From positions 1 through 64,000 of the forward strand of contig JAUILQ010000001.1 of assembly GCA_030433005.1 (NCBI GenBank): a stretch of 64,000 nucleotides of DNA, read 5' to 3'. A program made the position numbers and the translations under genes. The stretch is from Alphaproteobacteria bacterium (GTDB taxonomy: Bacteria; Pseudomonadota; Alphaproteobacteria; Kiloniellales; DSM-21159). Positions 25,327-36,177 of the stretch are shown one piece after another. Within the stretch, counting starts at the first letter, position 1, and the number at the start of each line of letters is the position of its first letter. The notes beneath the pieces are model-generated. The model was not told the origin of the DNA. It saw only the letters and a list, made by a program, of their open reading frames with translations, and ran no database searches.

Positions 25327-25848
25327 ATGGCCCGTTGCAGCAAGCTCGTCGATATCGGACGCCGCCAGTTCCTGCGCGGCGGTGCCGCCGCCGCCGCCGG
25401 CGCGGCGGCCAGCGTCGCCGCGCCCGGCCCCGGCCGGGCGGCGACACCGGGGGCTCGTGTCGACTACCCCTCGACCCGGCTCGCCAACCTCTCGGAGCTC
25501 GCGCCGAACGAGCCGCTCTACGTCGCCTATCCCGACGACCAGGCGCCGGGCGTGCTGCTCAAGCTCGGCCAGAGAGTGGAAGGCGGCGTCGGTCCCGACG
25601 GCGATGTCGTCGGCTTCACCACGAGCTGCCCACACAAGGGCTTCCCGCTTAGCTACTCCGCGGCGAGCCGGACCTTCAACTGTCCCGGCCACTACTCCGT
25701 GTTCGATCCGGAGCGCGGCGGCCAGCAGGTCTGGGGGCAGGCGACGCAGAACCTGCCGCAGTACGTGCTGCGCGTTGACGGCCAGGGCGACATCTACGCC
25801 GAGGGTCTCGACGAGCTGCTCTACGGCCGCCTGTCGAACGTGCTCTGA
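25327..25848 (+). CDS. aioB: Arsenite oxidase small subunit, Rieske protein
   Basis: This 173-residue protein begins with a Tat signal (GRRQFLRGGAAAAAG), so the folded enzyme is exported. The Rieske 2Fe-2S site has Cys101 and His103 in SCPHKGFP and Cys119 and His122 in NCPGHYS. Many Rieske proteins have a disulfide pair beside the cluster; here those positions are Phe106 and Gly121, as I recall for the alphaproteobacterial NT-26 enzyme. It takes electrons from AioA and should pass them to a c-type cytochrome. GGAGGGAGG precedes the ATG; aioA starts 14 bases after the stop. Confidence 0.95.
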   Translation: MARCSKLVDIGRRQFLRGGAAAAAGAAASVAAPGPGRAATPGARVDYPSTRLANLSELAPNEPLYVAYPDDQAPGVLLKLGQRVEGGVGPDGDVVGFTTSCPHKGFPLSYSAASRTFNCPGHYSVFDPERGGQQVWGQATQNLPQYVLRVDGQGDIYAEGLDELLYGRLSNVL

Positions 25849-25862
25849 GGGGAGGATCCAAG

Positions 25863-28400
25863 ATGGCCTACAAGCGTCAGATCGACCGCCTGCCGATCAT
25901 CCCGGCGGATGCGAAGAAGCACAACGTCGTCTGCCACTACTGCATCGTTGGCTGCGGCTACCACGCTTACAGCTGGCCGGCCAACCGGCAGGGCGGCACG
26001 GCGCCGGGCAGCAACGCCTTCGGCGTCGACCTCTCGGAGCAGCAGCCGGCCGAGACCGAGGCTTGGTATGCGCCCTCGATGTACAACCTTGTCAAGCAGG
26101 ACGGCCGGGACCACCACCTGGTCATCAAGCCGGACAAGGCCTGCTCGGTGAACGCCGGCCTCGGCTCGGTGCGCGGCGCGCGCATGGCCGAGATGAGTTT
26201 CTCGGAAGCCCGCTCGACCCAGCAGCAGCGGCTCACCGATCCGCAGGTCTGGCGCTACGGCCAGCTGCAGCCGACCTCGTGGGAGGACGCGCTCGACCTG
26301 GTCGCGCGCGTGACCGCCGCGGTCGTCGAGGAGCAGGGCGAGGACGGCCTGATCGTCTCGGCCTTCGACCACGGCGGGGCCGGCGGCGGCTACGAGAACA
26401 CCTGGGGCACCGGCAAGCTCTACTTCGGCGCCATGAAGGTGAAGAACATCCGCATCCACAACCGCCCGGCCTACAACTCGGAGGTCCACGCGACCCGCGA
26501 CATGGGCGTCGGCGAGCTCAACAACGCCTACGAGGACGCCGAGCTGGCCGACACCATCGTCGCGGTCGGCACCAACGCGCTGGAGACCCAGACCAACTAC
26601 TTCCTGAACCACTGGGTGCCGAACCTGCGCGGCAGCTCGCTGTCGAAGAAGCAGGAGATGATGCCGGACGAGCCGCACGAGGCCGCGCGCATCGTCGTCG
26701 TCGACCCGCGCCGCACGGTGACGGTCAACGCCTGCGAGATCGAGGCCGGCAAGGACCGCGTGCTCCACCTGCCGATCCGCTCGGGCAGCGACCTGGCGCT
26801 GTTCAACGCGATCTTCGCCTACATCGCCGACCAGGGCTGGGTCGACCGCGACTTCATCGAGGCCTCGACCTCGCGCGACGCGCCGCCGCGGCCGCCGCTC
26901 TATCCGGAGCGCGGCGTCTCCGACGCCAAGCCCGGGCACCTGACCAGCTTCGAGGCCGCGGTCGAAGGCTGTCGCCTGTCGCTCGACGAGGCGGCGGCGA
27001 TCACCGGCCTGGATCCCGCCGACATCGTCAAGGCGGCCGAGTGGATCGCGCAGCCGAAGGCGGGCGGCAAGCGGCGCCGGACCATGTTCAGCTACGAAAA
27101 GGGGCTGATCTGGGGCAACGACAACTACCGGACCAACGGCGCCCTGGTGAACCTCGCGCTCGCGACCGGCAACGTCGGGCGCCTCGGCGGCGGTGTCGTG
27201 CGCATGGGCGGCCACCAGGAGGGCTACGTGCGCCCCGCCGACGGGCACGTCGGCCGACCGTCGGCCTACGTCGACCAGCTGCTGATCTCGGGGCAGGGCG
27301 GCGTCCACCACGTCTGGGCCTGCGACCACTACAAGACGACGCTCAACGCGCACGCCTTCAAGGCCGCCTACAAGAAGCGGACAGACATGGTGAAGGACGC
27401 CATGAGCTCGGTGCCCTGGGGCGACCGCGAGCTAATGGTCGAGACGATCATGGCGGCGATCCGCCAGGGCGGGCTCTTCGCGGTCGACGTTGACATCGTG
27501 CCGACCAAGATCGGCGAGGCCTGCCATGTCGTGCTGCCGGCGGCGACCTCGGGCGAGATGAACCTGACCTCGATGAACGGCGAGCGGCGCATGCGCCTGA
27601 CCGAGCGCTACATGGACCCGCCGGGCCAGGCCATGCCGGACTGCCTGATCGCCGCGCGTCTCGCCAACCACCTGGAGCGGGTCCTGCGGGAGGCCGGCAG
27701 GGCCTCCTATGCCGACCAATTCACGGGCTTCGACTGGCAGAGCGAGGAGGACGCCTTCATGGACGGCTACCACGCCAACGCCGGCGGCGGCGAGCACGTA
27801 ACCTACGAGCGGCTGCGCGTGATGGGCACCAACGGCTTCCAGGAGCCGGCGGTCGGCTTCGAGAACGGCAGGATCGTGGGCACCGAACGGCTCTACACCG
27901 ACGGCAACTTCTCGACCGCCGACGGCAAGGCCCGCTTCATGGACGCGCCCTGGCGCGGCCTGCAGGCACCGGGCAAGACGGAGCAGCAGGCGGCCTACCG
28001 CTTCCTGATCAACAACGGCCGGGCCAATCAGGTCTGGCAGTCGGCCTACCTCGACGTCGAGAACGACTTCGTCATGGAGCGCTGGCCCTATCCCTTCATC
28101 GAGATGCACCCCGAGGACATGGCCGAGCTCGGCGTCGGCCAGGGCGACCTCGTGGAGGTCTACAACGAGGCCGGGGCGACCCAGGCGATGGCCTATCCGA
28201 CGCCGACGGCGCGGCGCGGCGAGACCTTCATGCTCTTCGCCTACCCGACCGGCGTGCAGGGCAACGTCGTCAACGCCGGCACCAACGAGCTGGTGATCCC
28301 GAACTACAAGCAGACCTGGGGCGACATCCGGAAGATCGCCGACGCGCCGCGCAACGTTCGGACGATCTCCTTCAAGTCGAAAGAGTACAGCGTCGACTGA
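25863..28400 (+). CDS. aioA: Arsenite oxidase large subunit, molybdopterin enzyme
   Basis: This 845-residue member of the DMSO reductase family oxidises arsenite to arsenate at a bis-molybdopterin-guanine-dinucleotide molybdenum. Cys24, Cys27 and Cys31 in CHYCIVGC bind the 3Fe-4S cluster. Other recognised segments are SAFDHGGAGGGYENTWGTGK, NRPAYNSEVHATRDMGVGEL and TMFSYEKGLIWGNDNYRTNG, all close to known AioA proteins. The chain has no signal peptide, in line with hitch-hiking through Tat together with AioB. GGGGAGG lies before the ATG. The length fits the family, with no interruption. Confidence 0.97.
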   Translation: MAYKRQIDRLPIIPADAKKHNVVCHYCIVGCGYHAYSWPANRQGGTAPGSNAFGVDLSEQQPAETEAWYAPSMYNLVKQDGRDHHLVIKPDKACSVNAGLGSVRGARMAEMSFSEARSTQQQRLTDPQVWRYGQLQPTSWEDALDLVARVTAAVVEEQGEDGLIVSAFDHGGAGGGYENTWGTGKLYFGAMKVKNIRIHNRPAYNSEVHATRDMGVGELNNAYEDAELADTIVAVGTNALETQTNYFLNHWVPNLRGSSLSKKQEMMPDEPHEAARIVVVDPRRTVTVNACEIEAGKDRVLHLPIRSGSDLALFNAIFAYIADQGWVDRDFIEASTSRDAPPRPPLYPERGVSDAKPGHLTSFEAAVEGCRLSLDEAAAITGLDPADIVKAAEWIAQPKAGGKRRRTMFSYEKGLIWGNDNYRTNGALVNLALATGNVGRLGGGVVRMGGHQEGYVRPADGHVGRPSAYVDQLLISGQGGVHHVWACDHYKTTLNAHAFKAAYKKRTDMVKDAMSSVPWGDRELMVETIMAAIRQGGLFAVDVDIVPTKIGEACHVVLPAATSGEMNLTSMNGERRMRLTERYMDPPGQAMPDCLIAARLANHLERVLREAGRASYADQFTGFDWQSEEDAFMDGYHANAGGGEHVTYERLRVMGTNGFQEPAVGFENGRIVGTERLYTDGNFSTADGKARFMDAPWRGLQAPGKTEQQAAYRFLINNGRANQVWQSAYLDVENDFVMERWPYPFIEMHPEDMAELGVGQGDLVEVYNEAGATQAMAYPTPTARRGETFMLFAYPTGVQGNVVNAGTNELVIPNYKQTWGDIRKIADAPRNVRTISFKSKEYSVD

Positions 28401-28418
28401 ACGCCGCGACCACCACCG

Positions 28419-28454
28419 GCTTCGGCTCCGGGCGCCCACGCCCGGAGCCGAAGC
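28419..28454 (+). terminator. Strong hairpin after aioA
   Basis: A perfect 16-bp stem (GCTTCGGCTCCGGGCG pairing with its exact complement) closes a CCCA loop 18 bases after the aioA stop. There is no T-run behind it. It probably ends or protects the aioBA message and separates it from arsR. Confidence 0.6.
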
Positions 28455-28464
28455 GCGCGCGGAG

Positions 28465-28493
28465 TTGACTCTTATCCATAGATCGAGAATATT
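28465..28493 (+). promoter_or_regulatory. Sigma-70 type promoter of arsR
   Basis: TTGACT (28465-28470), a 17-base spacer and AATATT (28488-28493). The predicted start of transcription falls at or within a base of the arsR ATG at 28500, and no ribosome-binding sequence lies before that ATG, so the message appears leaderless. Confidence 0.6.
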
Positions 28494-28508
28494 CGATATA
28501 TGGATAAG
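28471..28508. promoter_or_regulatory. ArsR operator candidate, 38-bp palindrome
   Basis: A near-perfect inverted repeat with 16 of 19 base pairs complementary. The outer arms, CTTATCCATA and TATGGATAAG, match perfectly. It begins right after the -35 box, covers the -10 box and runs through the first three codons of arsR, so bound ArsR would block its own promoter. Confidence 0.75.
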
Positions 28509-28832
28509 TCGCAGTCGCTCCTGGCCCTCGGGGCCCTGGCCCATGAGACTCGCGTCGAGGTCTTCCGCCTGCTGATGCGCGCCGCGCCCGACGGCCTCTT
28601 CGCCGGCGAGATCGCCGAGCGCCTCGGCGTGCGCCAGAACACGCTGTCGACAAACCTCGCGATCCTCGAGCGGGCCGGGCTGGTGCGCGGCAGGCGCGAG
28701 GGCCGCTCGGTACGCTACCGGGCCGAGCTCGAGGGCATGCGCGGGCTCATCGGCTTCCTGATGGAGGACTGCTGCGGCAGCCGGCCCGAGCGCTGCCGGG
28801 CGCTGCTCGACGAGCTCGCCTGCCCCTGTTGA
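28500..28832 (+). CDS. arsR: ArsR family arsenic-responsive repressor
   Basis: This 110-residue winged-helix repressor has its DNA-binding helix in IAERLGVRQNTLSTNLAILERAGLV-like sequence at residues 38-62. There is no metal site in the recognition helix of the E. coli type. Instead, cysteines cluster at the C-terminus: Cys91, Cys92, Cys99, Cys108 and Cys110. This resembles the Cys95/Cys96/Cys102 arsenite site of Acidithiobacillus ferrooxidans ArsR. It should repress the ars genes until As(III) binds. It starts at an ATG inside its own operator and lacks a ribosome site. Confidence 0.93.
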   Translation: MDKSQSLLALGALAHETRVEVFRLLMRAAPDGLFAGEIAERLGVRQNTLSTNLAILERAGLVRGRREGRSVRYRAELEGMRGLIGFLMEDCCGSRPERCRALLDELACPC

Positions 28833-28863
28833 CCCCGTCACCGCCCGAGTTCGGAGGAAGCCG

Positions 28864-29391
28864 ATGGCCCCTGACACGCCCCACGACGACACACCCTACA
28901 ACGTCCTGTTCCTCTGCACCGGCAACTCGGCCCGCTCGATCCTCGCCGAGGCGATCCTCAACCGCGAGGGACAGGGGCGATTCAAGGCCTGGTCGGCGGG
29001 CTCACAGCCGAAGGGGCATCCGCACCCCTATGCCCTCGACCTCCTCAAGAAGCTCAACCACGACATCGGCTTTGCGCGCTCCAAGAGCTGGAGCGAGTTC
29101 GCCGATCCAGGCGCGCCGGTCATGGATTTCGTCTTCACGGTCTGCGACAGCGCCGCCGCCGAGGTCTGCCCGGTCTGGCCGGGCCAGCCGATGAGCGCGC
29201 ACTGGGGCATCCCCGACCCGGCGGCGCTCGAGGGCAGCGAGGCCGAGAAGCGCCAGGCCTTCGTCGAGGCCTACCGCCTGCTGTTCAACCGCATCTCGAT
29301 CTTCGTCAGCCTGCCGATGCGCTCGCTCGACAAGCTGAGCCTGCAGCGGCGCGTCGAGGAGATCGGCCGCAAGCTGCCCGACACCGCCTGA
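28864..29391 (+). CDS. arsC: Arsenate reductase, low-molecular-weight phosphatase type
   Basis: This 175-residue cytoplasmic enzyme reduces arsenate to arsenite. The phosphate-loop motif CTGNSARS starts at Cys18 (CX5R), as in the LMW tyrosine-phosphatase-like ArsC proteins, and VFTVCDSAAAEVCPVWPG contains the two further cysteines used in thiol relay by this family. The C-terminal aspartate segment GIPDPAALEG completes the site. A GGAGGAAG sequence lies before the ATG, 31 bases after arsR. Confidence 0.92.
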   Translation: MAPDTPHDDTPYNVLFLCTGNSARSILAEAILNREGQGRFKAWSAGSQPKGHPHPYALDLLKKLNHDIGFARSKSWSEFADPGAPVMDFVFTVCDSAAAEVCPVWPGQPMSAHWGIPDPAALEGSEAEKRQAFVEAYRLLFNRISIFVSLPMRSLDKLSLQRRVEEIGRKLPDTA

Positions 29392-29451
29392 GCCCGGGCA
29401 CCCGGCCCGCTTCGCGACCGCCAACAGCCCCATCAGCACACAGGATCTTCC

Positions 29452-30534
<1,083 letters not shown>

Positions 30535-30545
30535 GGATCCGGGCC

Positions 30546-30968
30546 ATGACGACGCGCATCTACCACAATCCCGACTGCGGCACCTCGCGCAACGTCCTGG
30601 CGATGATCCGCCGCTCGGGCGAGGAGCCGGAGATCGTCCGCTACCTGGAGACCCCGCCGAGCCGGGAGGAGCTGAAGGCGCTGATCGGGCGCATGGGCAT
30701 CGCGGTGCGCGACCTGCTGCGCCGCAATGGCACGCCCTACGACGCGCTCGGGCTCGACGACCCGGGCCTGACCGACGACCGGCTGCTCGACGCCATGATG
30801 GCCCACCCGATCCTGATCAACCGGCCGATCGTGGTGACCGACAAGGGGGTCGCGCTCTGCCGCCCCTCGGAGCGGGTGCTCGAGCTGCTGTCGAACCCGG
30901 ACATCGGCCGCTTCGCCAAGGAGGACGGCGAGGTGGTCAACGAGGCCGGCGGCCCGCCGCGGCGCTGA
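30546..30968 (+). CDS. arsC: Arsenate reductase, glutaredoxin-coupled ArsC type
   Basis: This 140-residue protein is of the plasmid R773 ArsC type, unrelated in fold to the first arsC of this cluster. Catalytic Cys11 lies in NPDCGTSRN, and the arginine-rich substrate site is seen in ILINRPIVV and [11 protein letters not shown]. It uses glutathione and glutaredoxin to reduce arsenate. GGGCC before the ATG is only a weak ribosome site; coupling to the acr3 stop 11 bases upstream is likely. Confidence 0.93.
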   Translation: MTTRIYHNPDCGTSRNVLAMIRRSGEEPEIVRYLETPPSREELKALIGRMGIAVRDLLRRNGTPYDALGLDDPGLTDDRLLDAMMAHPILINRPIVVTDKGVALCRPSERVLELLSNPDIGRFAKEDGEVVNEAGGPPRR

Positions 30969-30997
30969 CCCCTTCCTGTCTTTCCTTGCCGAGCGTC

Positions 30998-31708
30998 ATG
31001 TCCGACCTTCCGAACGTCGTCCCCGCCCATCTGCAGCGGCCGGATCCGCAGAGGCTCCGGCCGCTCGAGCCGGCGACGCACCCGCCGCGCCTCCTGCTGC
31101 TCTACGGGTCGCTGCGCGATCGCTCCTACAGCCGCTTCCTGGCGCTCGAGGCGCAGCGGCTGCTCGAGGCCTTCGGCGCGGAGGCGCGGCTCTACCACGC
31201 CGACGGCCTGCCGCTGCCCGACGGCGCGCCGAGCGACCACCCCAAGGTCGCCGAGCTGCGCGAGCGCGCGGCCTGGGCCGAGGGCATGGTCTGGTGCTCG
31301 CCCGAGCGGCACGGCGCGATGAGCGCGGTCATGAAGGCCCAGATCGACTGGATTCCCCTGGCGCTCGGCGGCGTGCGGCCGACCCAGGGCAAGACGCTGG
31401 CGGTAATGCAGGTCAGCGGCGGCTCGCAGTCCTTCAACGCGGTCAACCAGCTGCGCGTGCTCGGCCGCTGGATGCGCATGCTGACGATCCCGAACCAGTC
31501 CTCGGTGCCCAAGGCCTTCCGGGAGTTCGACGAGGCCGGGCGGATGAAGGCGTCGCCGCTCTACGACCGCGTCGTCGACGTGACCGAGGAGCTGGTCAAG
31601 TTCACCCTGCTGACGCGCGACGTCGCGCCCTACCTGGTGGATCGCTACAGCGAGCGCAAGGAAAGCGCCGAAAAGCTGTCGCGCCGGGTCAACCAGGGCG
31701 CGCTGTGA
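30998..31708 (+). CDS. arsH: ArsH, NADPH-dependent FMN reductase/organoarsenical oxidase
   Basis: This 236-residue flavodoxin-like protein carries the FMN-phosphate loop [15 protein letters not shown], the [26 protein letters not shown] segment typical of ArsH, and the [14 protein letters not shown] motif. ArsH proteins reduce flavins with NADPH and oxidise trivalent organoarsenicals such as methylarsenite. The ATG at 30998 was used; a TTG four codons earlier would also be in frame. It is the last gene of the ars set, followed by a strong hairpin. Confidence 0.93.
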   Translation: MSDLPNVVPAHLQRPDPQRLRPLEPATHPPRLLLLYGSLRDRSYSRFLALEAQRLLEAFGAEARLYHADGLPLPDGAPSDHPKVAELRERAAWAEGMVWCSPERHGAMSAVMKAQIDWIPLALGGVRPTQGKTLAVMQVSGGSQSFNAVNQLRVLGRWMRMLTIPNQSSVPKAFREFDEAGRMKASPLYDRVVDVTEELVKFTLLTRDVAPYLVDRYSERKESAEKLSRRVNQGAL

Positions 31709-31711
31709 CGG

Positions 31712-31749
31712 CCGCCGGCCGCGCGCCTGCGCGCGCAGGCCGCCGGCGG
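31712..31749 (+). terminator. Nested GC hairpin after arsH
   Basis: Outer arms CCGCCGGC and GCCGGCGG enclose an inner perfect repeat, GCCTGCGC next to GCGCAGGC. It lies 4 bases after the arsH stop and closes the arsenic island. No T-run follows. Confidence 0.5.
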
Positions 31750-31788
31750 GCTTGGGGGCGCCGCCGTCCTGCGCTATAGCAGCGCGCG

Positions 31789-34065
31789 GTGAGCGATTCT
31801 TCCGACGATAGCGGGACCGGCCTGGTCCTGGTCACTGGCGCCAGCGGCTTCGTCGGGAGCCGGCTGGCGGCCTGCCTGCGCGACGCCGGCTTCCGGGTGC
31901 GCGGGGCCGTGCGGAGCACGGACCGGCCGCTCCCCGAGGCCGTCGAGCGCGCGGTGGTCGGCGAGATCGGCCCCGACACCGACTGGCGCGAGGCGCTCGG
32001 CGGCGTCGTCGCGGTCGTCCATTGCGCCAACCTCGCCCACGTCGCGGCGCGCGATGCCGCGGCCCTGGAGCGGGCGCGCCGGGTCAACGTCGAGGGCAGC
32101 CTGGCGCTCGCCCGTCAGGCGGCCGGCGCCGGCGTGCGCCGCTTCGTCTACCTCAGCTCGCTGCTCGCCCGCGAGGCCGAGGACGCCGGCGACGAAGGGG
32201 GCGGCCGGGACCCCTACGCGGCGACCAAGCTGGAGGCCGAACGGGCGCTCGCCGGCCTCGCCGGCGGCTCGGCCATGGAGCTCGCCGTGCTGCGCCCGCC
32301 GCTGGTCTACGGCGCCGGCGCCGGGGCCAACTTCGCGCGCCTGATCGCGGCCATCGAGCGCGGCCGGCCGCTGCCGCTCGGCCGGGTCGAGAACCGCCGC
32401 TCCTTCCTCTGGATCGACAACCTGGCGGACCTGGTCGCGACGCTGCTGCGCCATCCGGGGACGGTCGAGGGGCGCCACGAGCCGCAGGATCCCGAGCCGC
32501 TGTCGACGCCGGGCTTCTGCCGGGCGATCGGCGCCGCGCTCGGGCGGCCGGCCAGGCTGCTGCCGCTCCCGCCGGGCCTGCTGCGTTTCGCCGGCCGGCT
32601 GCTCGAGCTCGGCCGCCAGCTGCGCAGCCTGACCGGCAACCTGGTCGCCGACGACCGCAGCCTGCGCGAGAGCTTGGCCTGGATCGCCCCGGTCGGCACC
32701 GCGGAGGGCCTGCGGCGCAGCCTCGCCGGGCGCGCCGCGCGGCGCCGGCGCGAGGATCGGGGCCGGCGCTGGCTGCGCCTGCCCTACGCGCTGCTCGGCG
32801 GCCTGCTGGCGCTGCTGCGGCCACTGCTTCGGCTCTACCTGCGACGCCGCGTCGAGCGCGGCCGCGAGGATGCCGGGCGGCTCTCGGAGCGCTGGGGCGA
32901 GGAGGCCGGCGCGCGGCCCGAGGGGCCGCTCTACTGGCTGCACGCGGCGAGCAACGGCGAGCTCGCGTCGGCGCTGCCGCTGATCGAGGAGATCGGCCGG
33001 CGTCGGCCGCACTGGCAGCTGCTGGTCACCACCGGCACGGTGACCTCGGCCCGGCTCGCCGCCGAGCGCCTGCCGCCCGGGACGCTGCACCGCTTCGTGC
33101 CGATCGACGAGCCGCGCGCGGTCGAGGCCTTCTTCCGCAGCTGGCGTCCAGACCTCGGGCTTATCGTCGAATCCGAGCTCTGGCCCTCGCTGCTGCGCAG
33201 CGCGCGCCGCCGCGGCCTGCCGCTGGCGCTGATCAATGGCCGCATGTCGCAGCGCTCCTTCAAGGTCTGGCGGCTGCTCGGACCCATCTCCCGCGACCTG
33301 CTCGGCTGCTTCCGCCTGGTCCTGGCACAGAGCGAGGGCGACGCCAGCCGCCTCGCGGCGCTCGGCGCGCCGGCGCGTTGCCTGGGCAACCTCAAGGCCT
33401 GCGCCGCGCCGCTGCCGGTCGACCAGGCCGAGCTGCGGCGCCTGCGCGAGGAGACCGTCGGGCGCAGCCTCTGGCTCGCCGCCTCGACCCATCCCGGCGA
33501 GGAGGTCATGGTCGCCGACGCGCACCGGGTCATCTCGGTCGAGCAGGGCGACCTGCTGACCCTGCTGGCGCCGCGCCACGCCCGCCGCGGCGCCTCGGTC
33601 CGCCGCCTGCTCGAGCAGCGCGGGCTGACCGTCGCCCAGCGCAGCCGCGGCGAGCCGATCGAGGAGACGACCGACGTCTACCTGGCCGACACCATGGGCG
33701 AGCTGGGCCTGTGGTACCGCCTGGCGCCGCTCGCCTTCCTCGGCGGCTCGCTGGTGCCGATCGGCGGGCACAACCCCCTGGAGCCGGCCAAGCTCGGCTG
33801 CGCCGTGGTCAGCGGCCGCCAGACCGAGAACTTCCAGGAGACTGTCGACAGCCTGGTCGCGGCCGGCGGCCTGCAGCTCGTCGACGACACCGACGGCCTG
33901 GCCGCGGCGGTCGGCCAGCTGCTCGCCGAGCCGACCCGTCGGGTCGCGCAGTCGGACCGGGCGCTGGCGGTGGCGGACACCCAGGCCGCCGCCCTGACGC
34001 GCATCGTCGACTCGCTCGATCCGCTGTTCGCCGAGGCCGAGGCGGACCGCCCGCCGGACGCCTGA
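31789..34065 (+). CDS. Fusion: NAD-dependent epimerase/dehydratase + Kdo transferase (WaaA-like)
   Basis: This 758-residue protein joins two enzymes in one frame. Residues 10-315 are an extended SDR domain: LVTGASGFVGSRLA binds NAD, RFVYLSSLLARE and DPYAATKLEAERAL hold the catalytic tyrosine and lysine, and SFLWIDNLADLV follows. Residues 330-758 match 3-deoxy-D-manno-octulosonate transferase: a membrane-near basic segment, LHAASNGELASALPL with Glu391 as probable base, VESELWPSLL, LINGRMSQRSFKVW and GGHNPLEPAKLG. The second half would add Kdo to lipid A precursor at the inner membrane. The GTG start has no clear ribosome site. Neither half shows damage. Confidence 0.88.
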   Translation: MSDSSDDSGTGLVLVTGASGFVGSRLAACLRDAGFRVRGAVRSTDRPLPEAVERAVVGEIGPDTDWREALGGVVAVVHCANLAHVAARDAAALERARRVNVEGSLALARQAAGAGVRRFVYLSSLLAREAEDAGDEGGGRDPYAATKLEAERALAGLAGGSAMELAVLRPPLVYGAGAGANFARLIAAIERGRPLPLGRVENRRSFLWIDNLADLVATLLRHPGTVEGRHEPQDPEPLSTPGFCRAIGAALGRPARLLPLPPGLLRFAGRLLELGRQLRSLTGNLVADDRSLRESLAWIAPVGTAEGLRRSLAGRAARRRREDRGRRWLRLPYALLGGLLALLRPLLRLYLRRRVERGREDAGRLSERWGEEAGARPEGPLYWLHAASNGELASALPLIEEIGRRRPHWQLLVTTGTVTSARLAAERLPPGTLHRFVPIDEPRAVEAFFRSWRPDLGLIVESELWPSLLRSARRRGLPLALINGRMSQRSFKVWRLLGPISRDLLGCFRLVLAQSEGDASRLAALGAPARCLGNLKACAAPLPVDQAELRRLREETVGRSLWLAASTHPGEEVMVADAHRVISVEQGDLLTLLAPRHARRGASVRRLLEQRGLTVAQRSRGEPIEETTDVYLADTMGELGLWYRLAPLAFLGGSLVPIGGHNPLEPAKLGCAVVSGRQTENFQETVDSLVAAGGLQLVDDTDGLAAAVGQLLAEPTRRVAQSDRALAVADTQAAALTRIVDSLDPLFAEAEADRPPDA

Positions 34066-34081
34066 CGGGACCGGGAGGCGC

Positions 34082-35104
<1,023 letters not shown>

Positions 35105-35180
35105 GGCAGGCCCTATGTGCCCCCGCAGGTGCGGAAATGCCAGGATTTTGGCGGTCGACCACGCGGTCCGGGCTGGGGCG

Positions 35181-36077
35181 TCAGGGCAGACCGGCCTGCG
35201 CGGCCACTTGGCCCGTCTGCGCCTCGATGTCCGCGGTGACCCGGCGCAGGCCCTCGAGACCGAGCGCCAGCAGCTCCGGGTCGGCCGGAGTCCTGCTGTA
35301 GATCAGGCAACTGCTGCGCACGAAGGTCGGCGCGCCGGCCACCGGCCGGAGACGGCCCGCGCGCAGCGCGTCCAGCACCATGCGCGGGGGCAGGTAGGCG
35401 CTGCCGCCGAGCTCCAGGAGGTAGCGTACCGCGATCGAGCCGAGGCCTGCCGACAGCGCCCTCGGCAGGTCGGGGAAGGCGAGGTCGTGGTCGTGCTTGA
35501 AGGCCTCGCCCCAGTCGACCAGCACGTATCCCCGGCGCCAGGCCGGGTCGTCGATCCGGCAGCTGCCGTGCGTGGTCAGGAGCACGAGTTCGTCGACCAG
35601 GAACTCCTCGACGGCGAGGCCCTGTGCCCGCTCGGGCTCGTACATGACGCCGATGTCGAGCACGCCGTCGCGCAGGTGCCGCATGAGGCCGGGGGAATAG
35701 TCCGACTCGACGTGCAGCGCGACCGAGGGCGCCTCGCGGTGCATCCACTCGACCCAGTGCAGCTCGAGCTGGTCCCAGAGGCTCGGCGCGACCCCGAGGC
35801 TCAGCGAGCCGCTGTAGGCCGGCGGCAGCGCGACGTCGCTCTTCGCCCTCTGCCACAGGCGGCGCATGCTCTCGCCGTGCCGGAGCAGTCGCTCGCCGGC
35901 CGGCGTCAGCGCGGCGCCGCCGCGGCCGCGCTCGAACAGGGCACGGCCCAGCCCGGTCTCCAGGGCGCGGATCCGCGCGCTGACCGTCGACTGGGTGACG
36001 TTCAGGTTCTCCGCGGCCCGGCGGAAGTTCCCGGTGGCCACGACTTCGAGAAAGGTCCGGATCTGGTCGATGTGCAT
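35181..36077 (-). CDS. LysR family transcriptional regulator
   Basis: This 298-residue protein has the N-terminal LysR winged helix (IRTFLEVVATGNFRRAAENLNVTQSTVSARIRAL, residues 6-39 or so) and a C-terminal effector-binding domain. GRALFERGRGGAALTPAGERLL follows the helix as usual. It lies downstream of the PotD-like gene on the same strand, separated by a strong hairpin, so it may have its own promoter. By position it is a candidate regulator for the glycosidase-binding protein pair. Confidence 0.92.
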   Translation of the reverse strand: MHIDQIRTFLEVVATGNFRRAAENLNVTQSTVSARIRALETGLGRALFERGRGGAALTPAGERLLRHGESMRRLWQRAKSDVALPPAYSGSLSLGVAPSLWDQLELHWVEWMHREAPSVALHVESDYSPGLMRHLRDGVLDIGVMYEPERAQGLAVEEFLVDELVLLTTHGSCRIDDPAWRRGYVLVDWGEAFKHDHDLAFPDLPRALSAGLGSIAVRYLLELGGSAYLPPRMVLDALRAGRLRPVAGAPTFVRSSCLIYSRTPADPELLALGLEGLRRVTADIEAQTGQVAAQAGLP

Positions 36078-36116
36078 GTCACGGGCCGCGCAGGGTCCCG
36101 CGAATAATGGCGCAAG

Positions 36117-36150
36117 CGCGGACGGACGCCACCCCCGACGTCCGTCCGCG
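36117..36150 (-). terminator. Strong hairpin behind the PotD-like gene
   Basis: CGCGGACGGACG and its exact complement form a 12-bp stem with a 10-base loop, starting 28 bases after the stop of the binding-protein gene. No T-run is present. It probably limits readthrough into the LysR gene. Confidence 0.5.
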
Positions 36151-36177
36151 GCCGGCGCGCAGGATCGGTCGCCGGCC

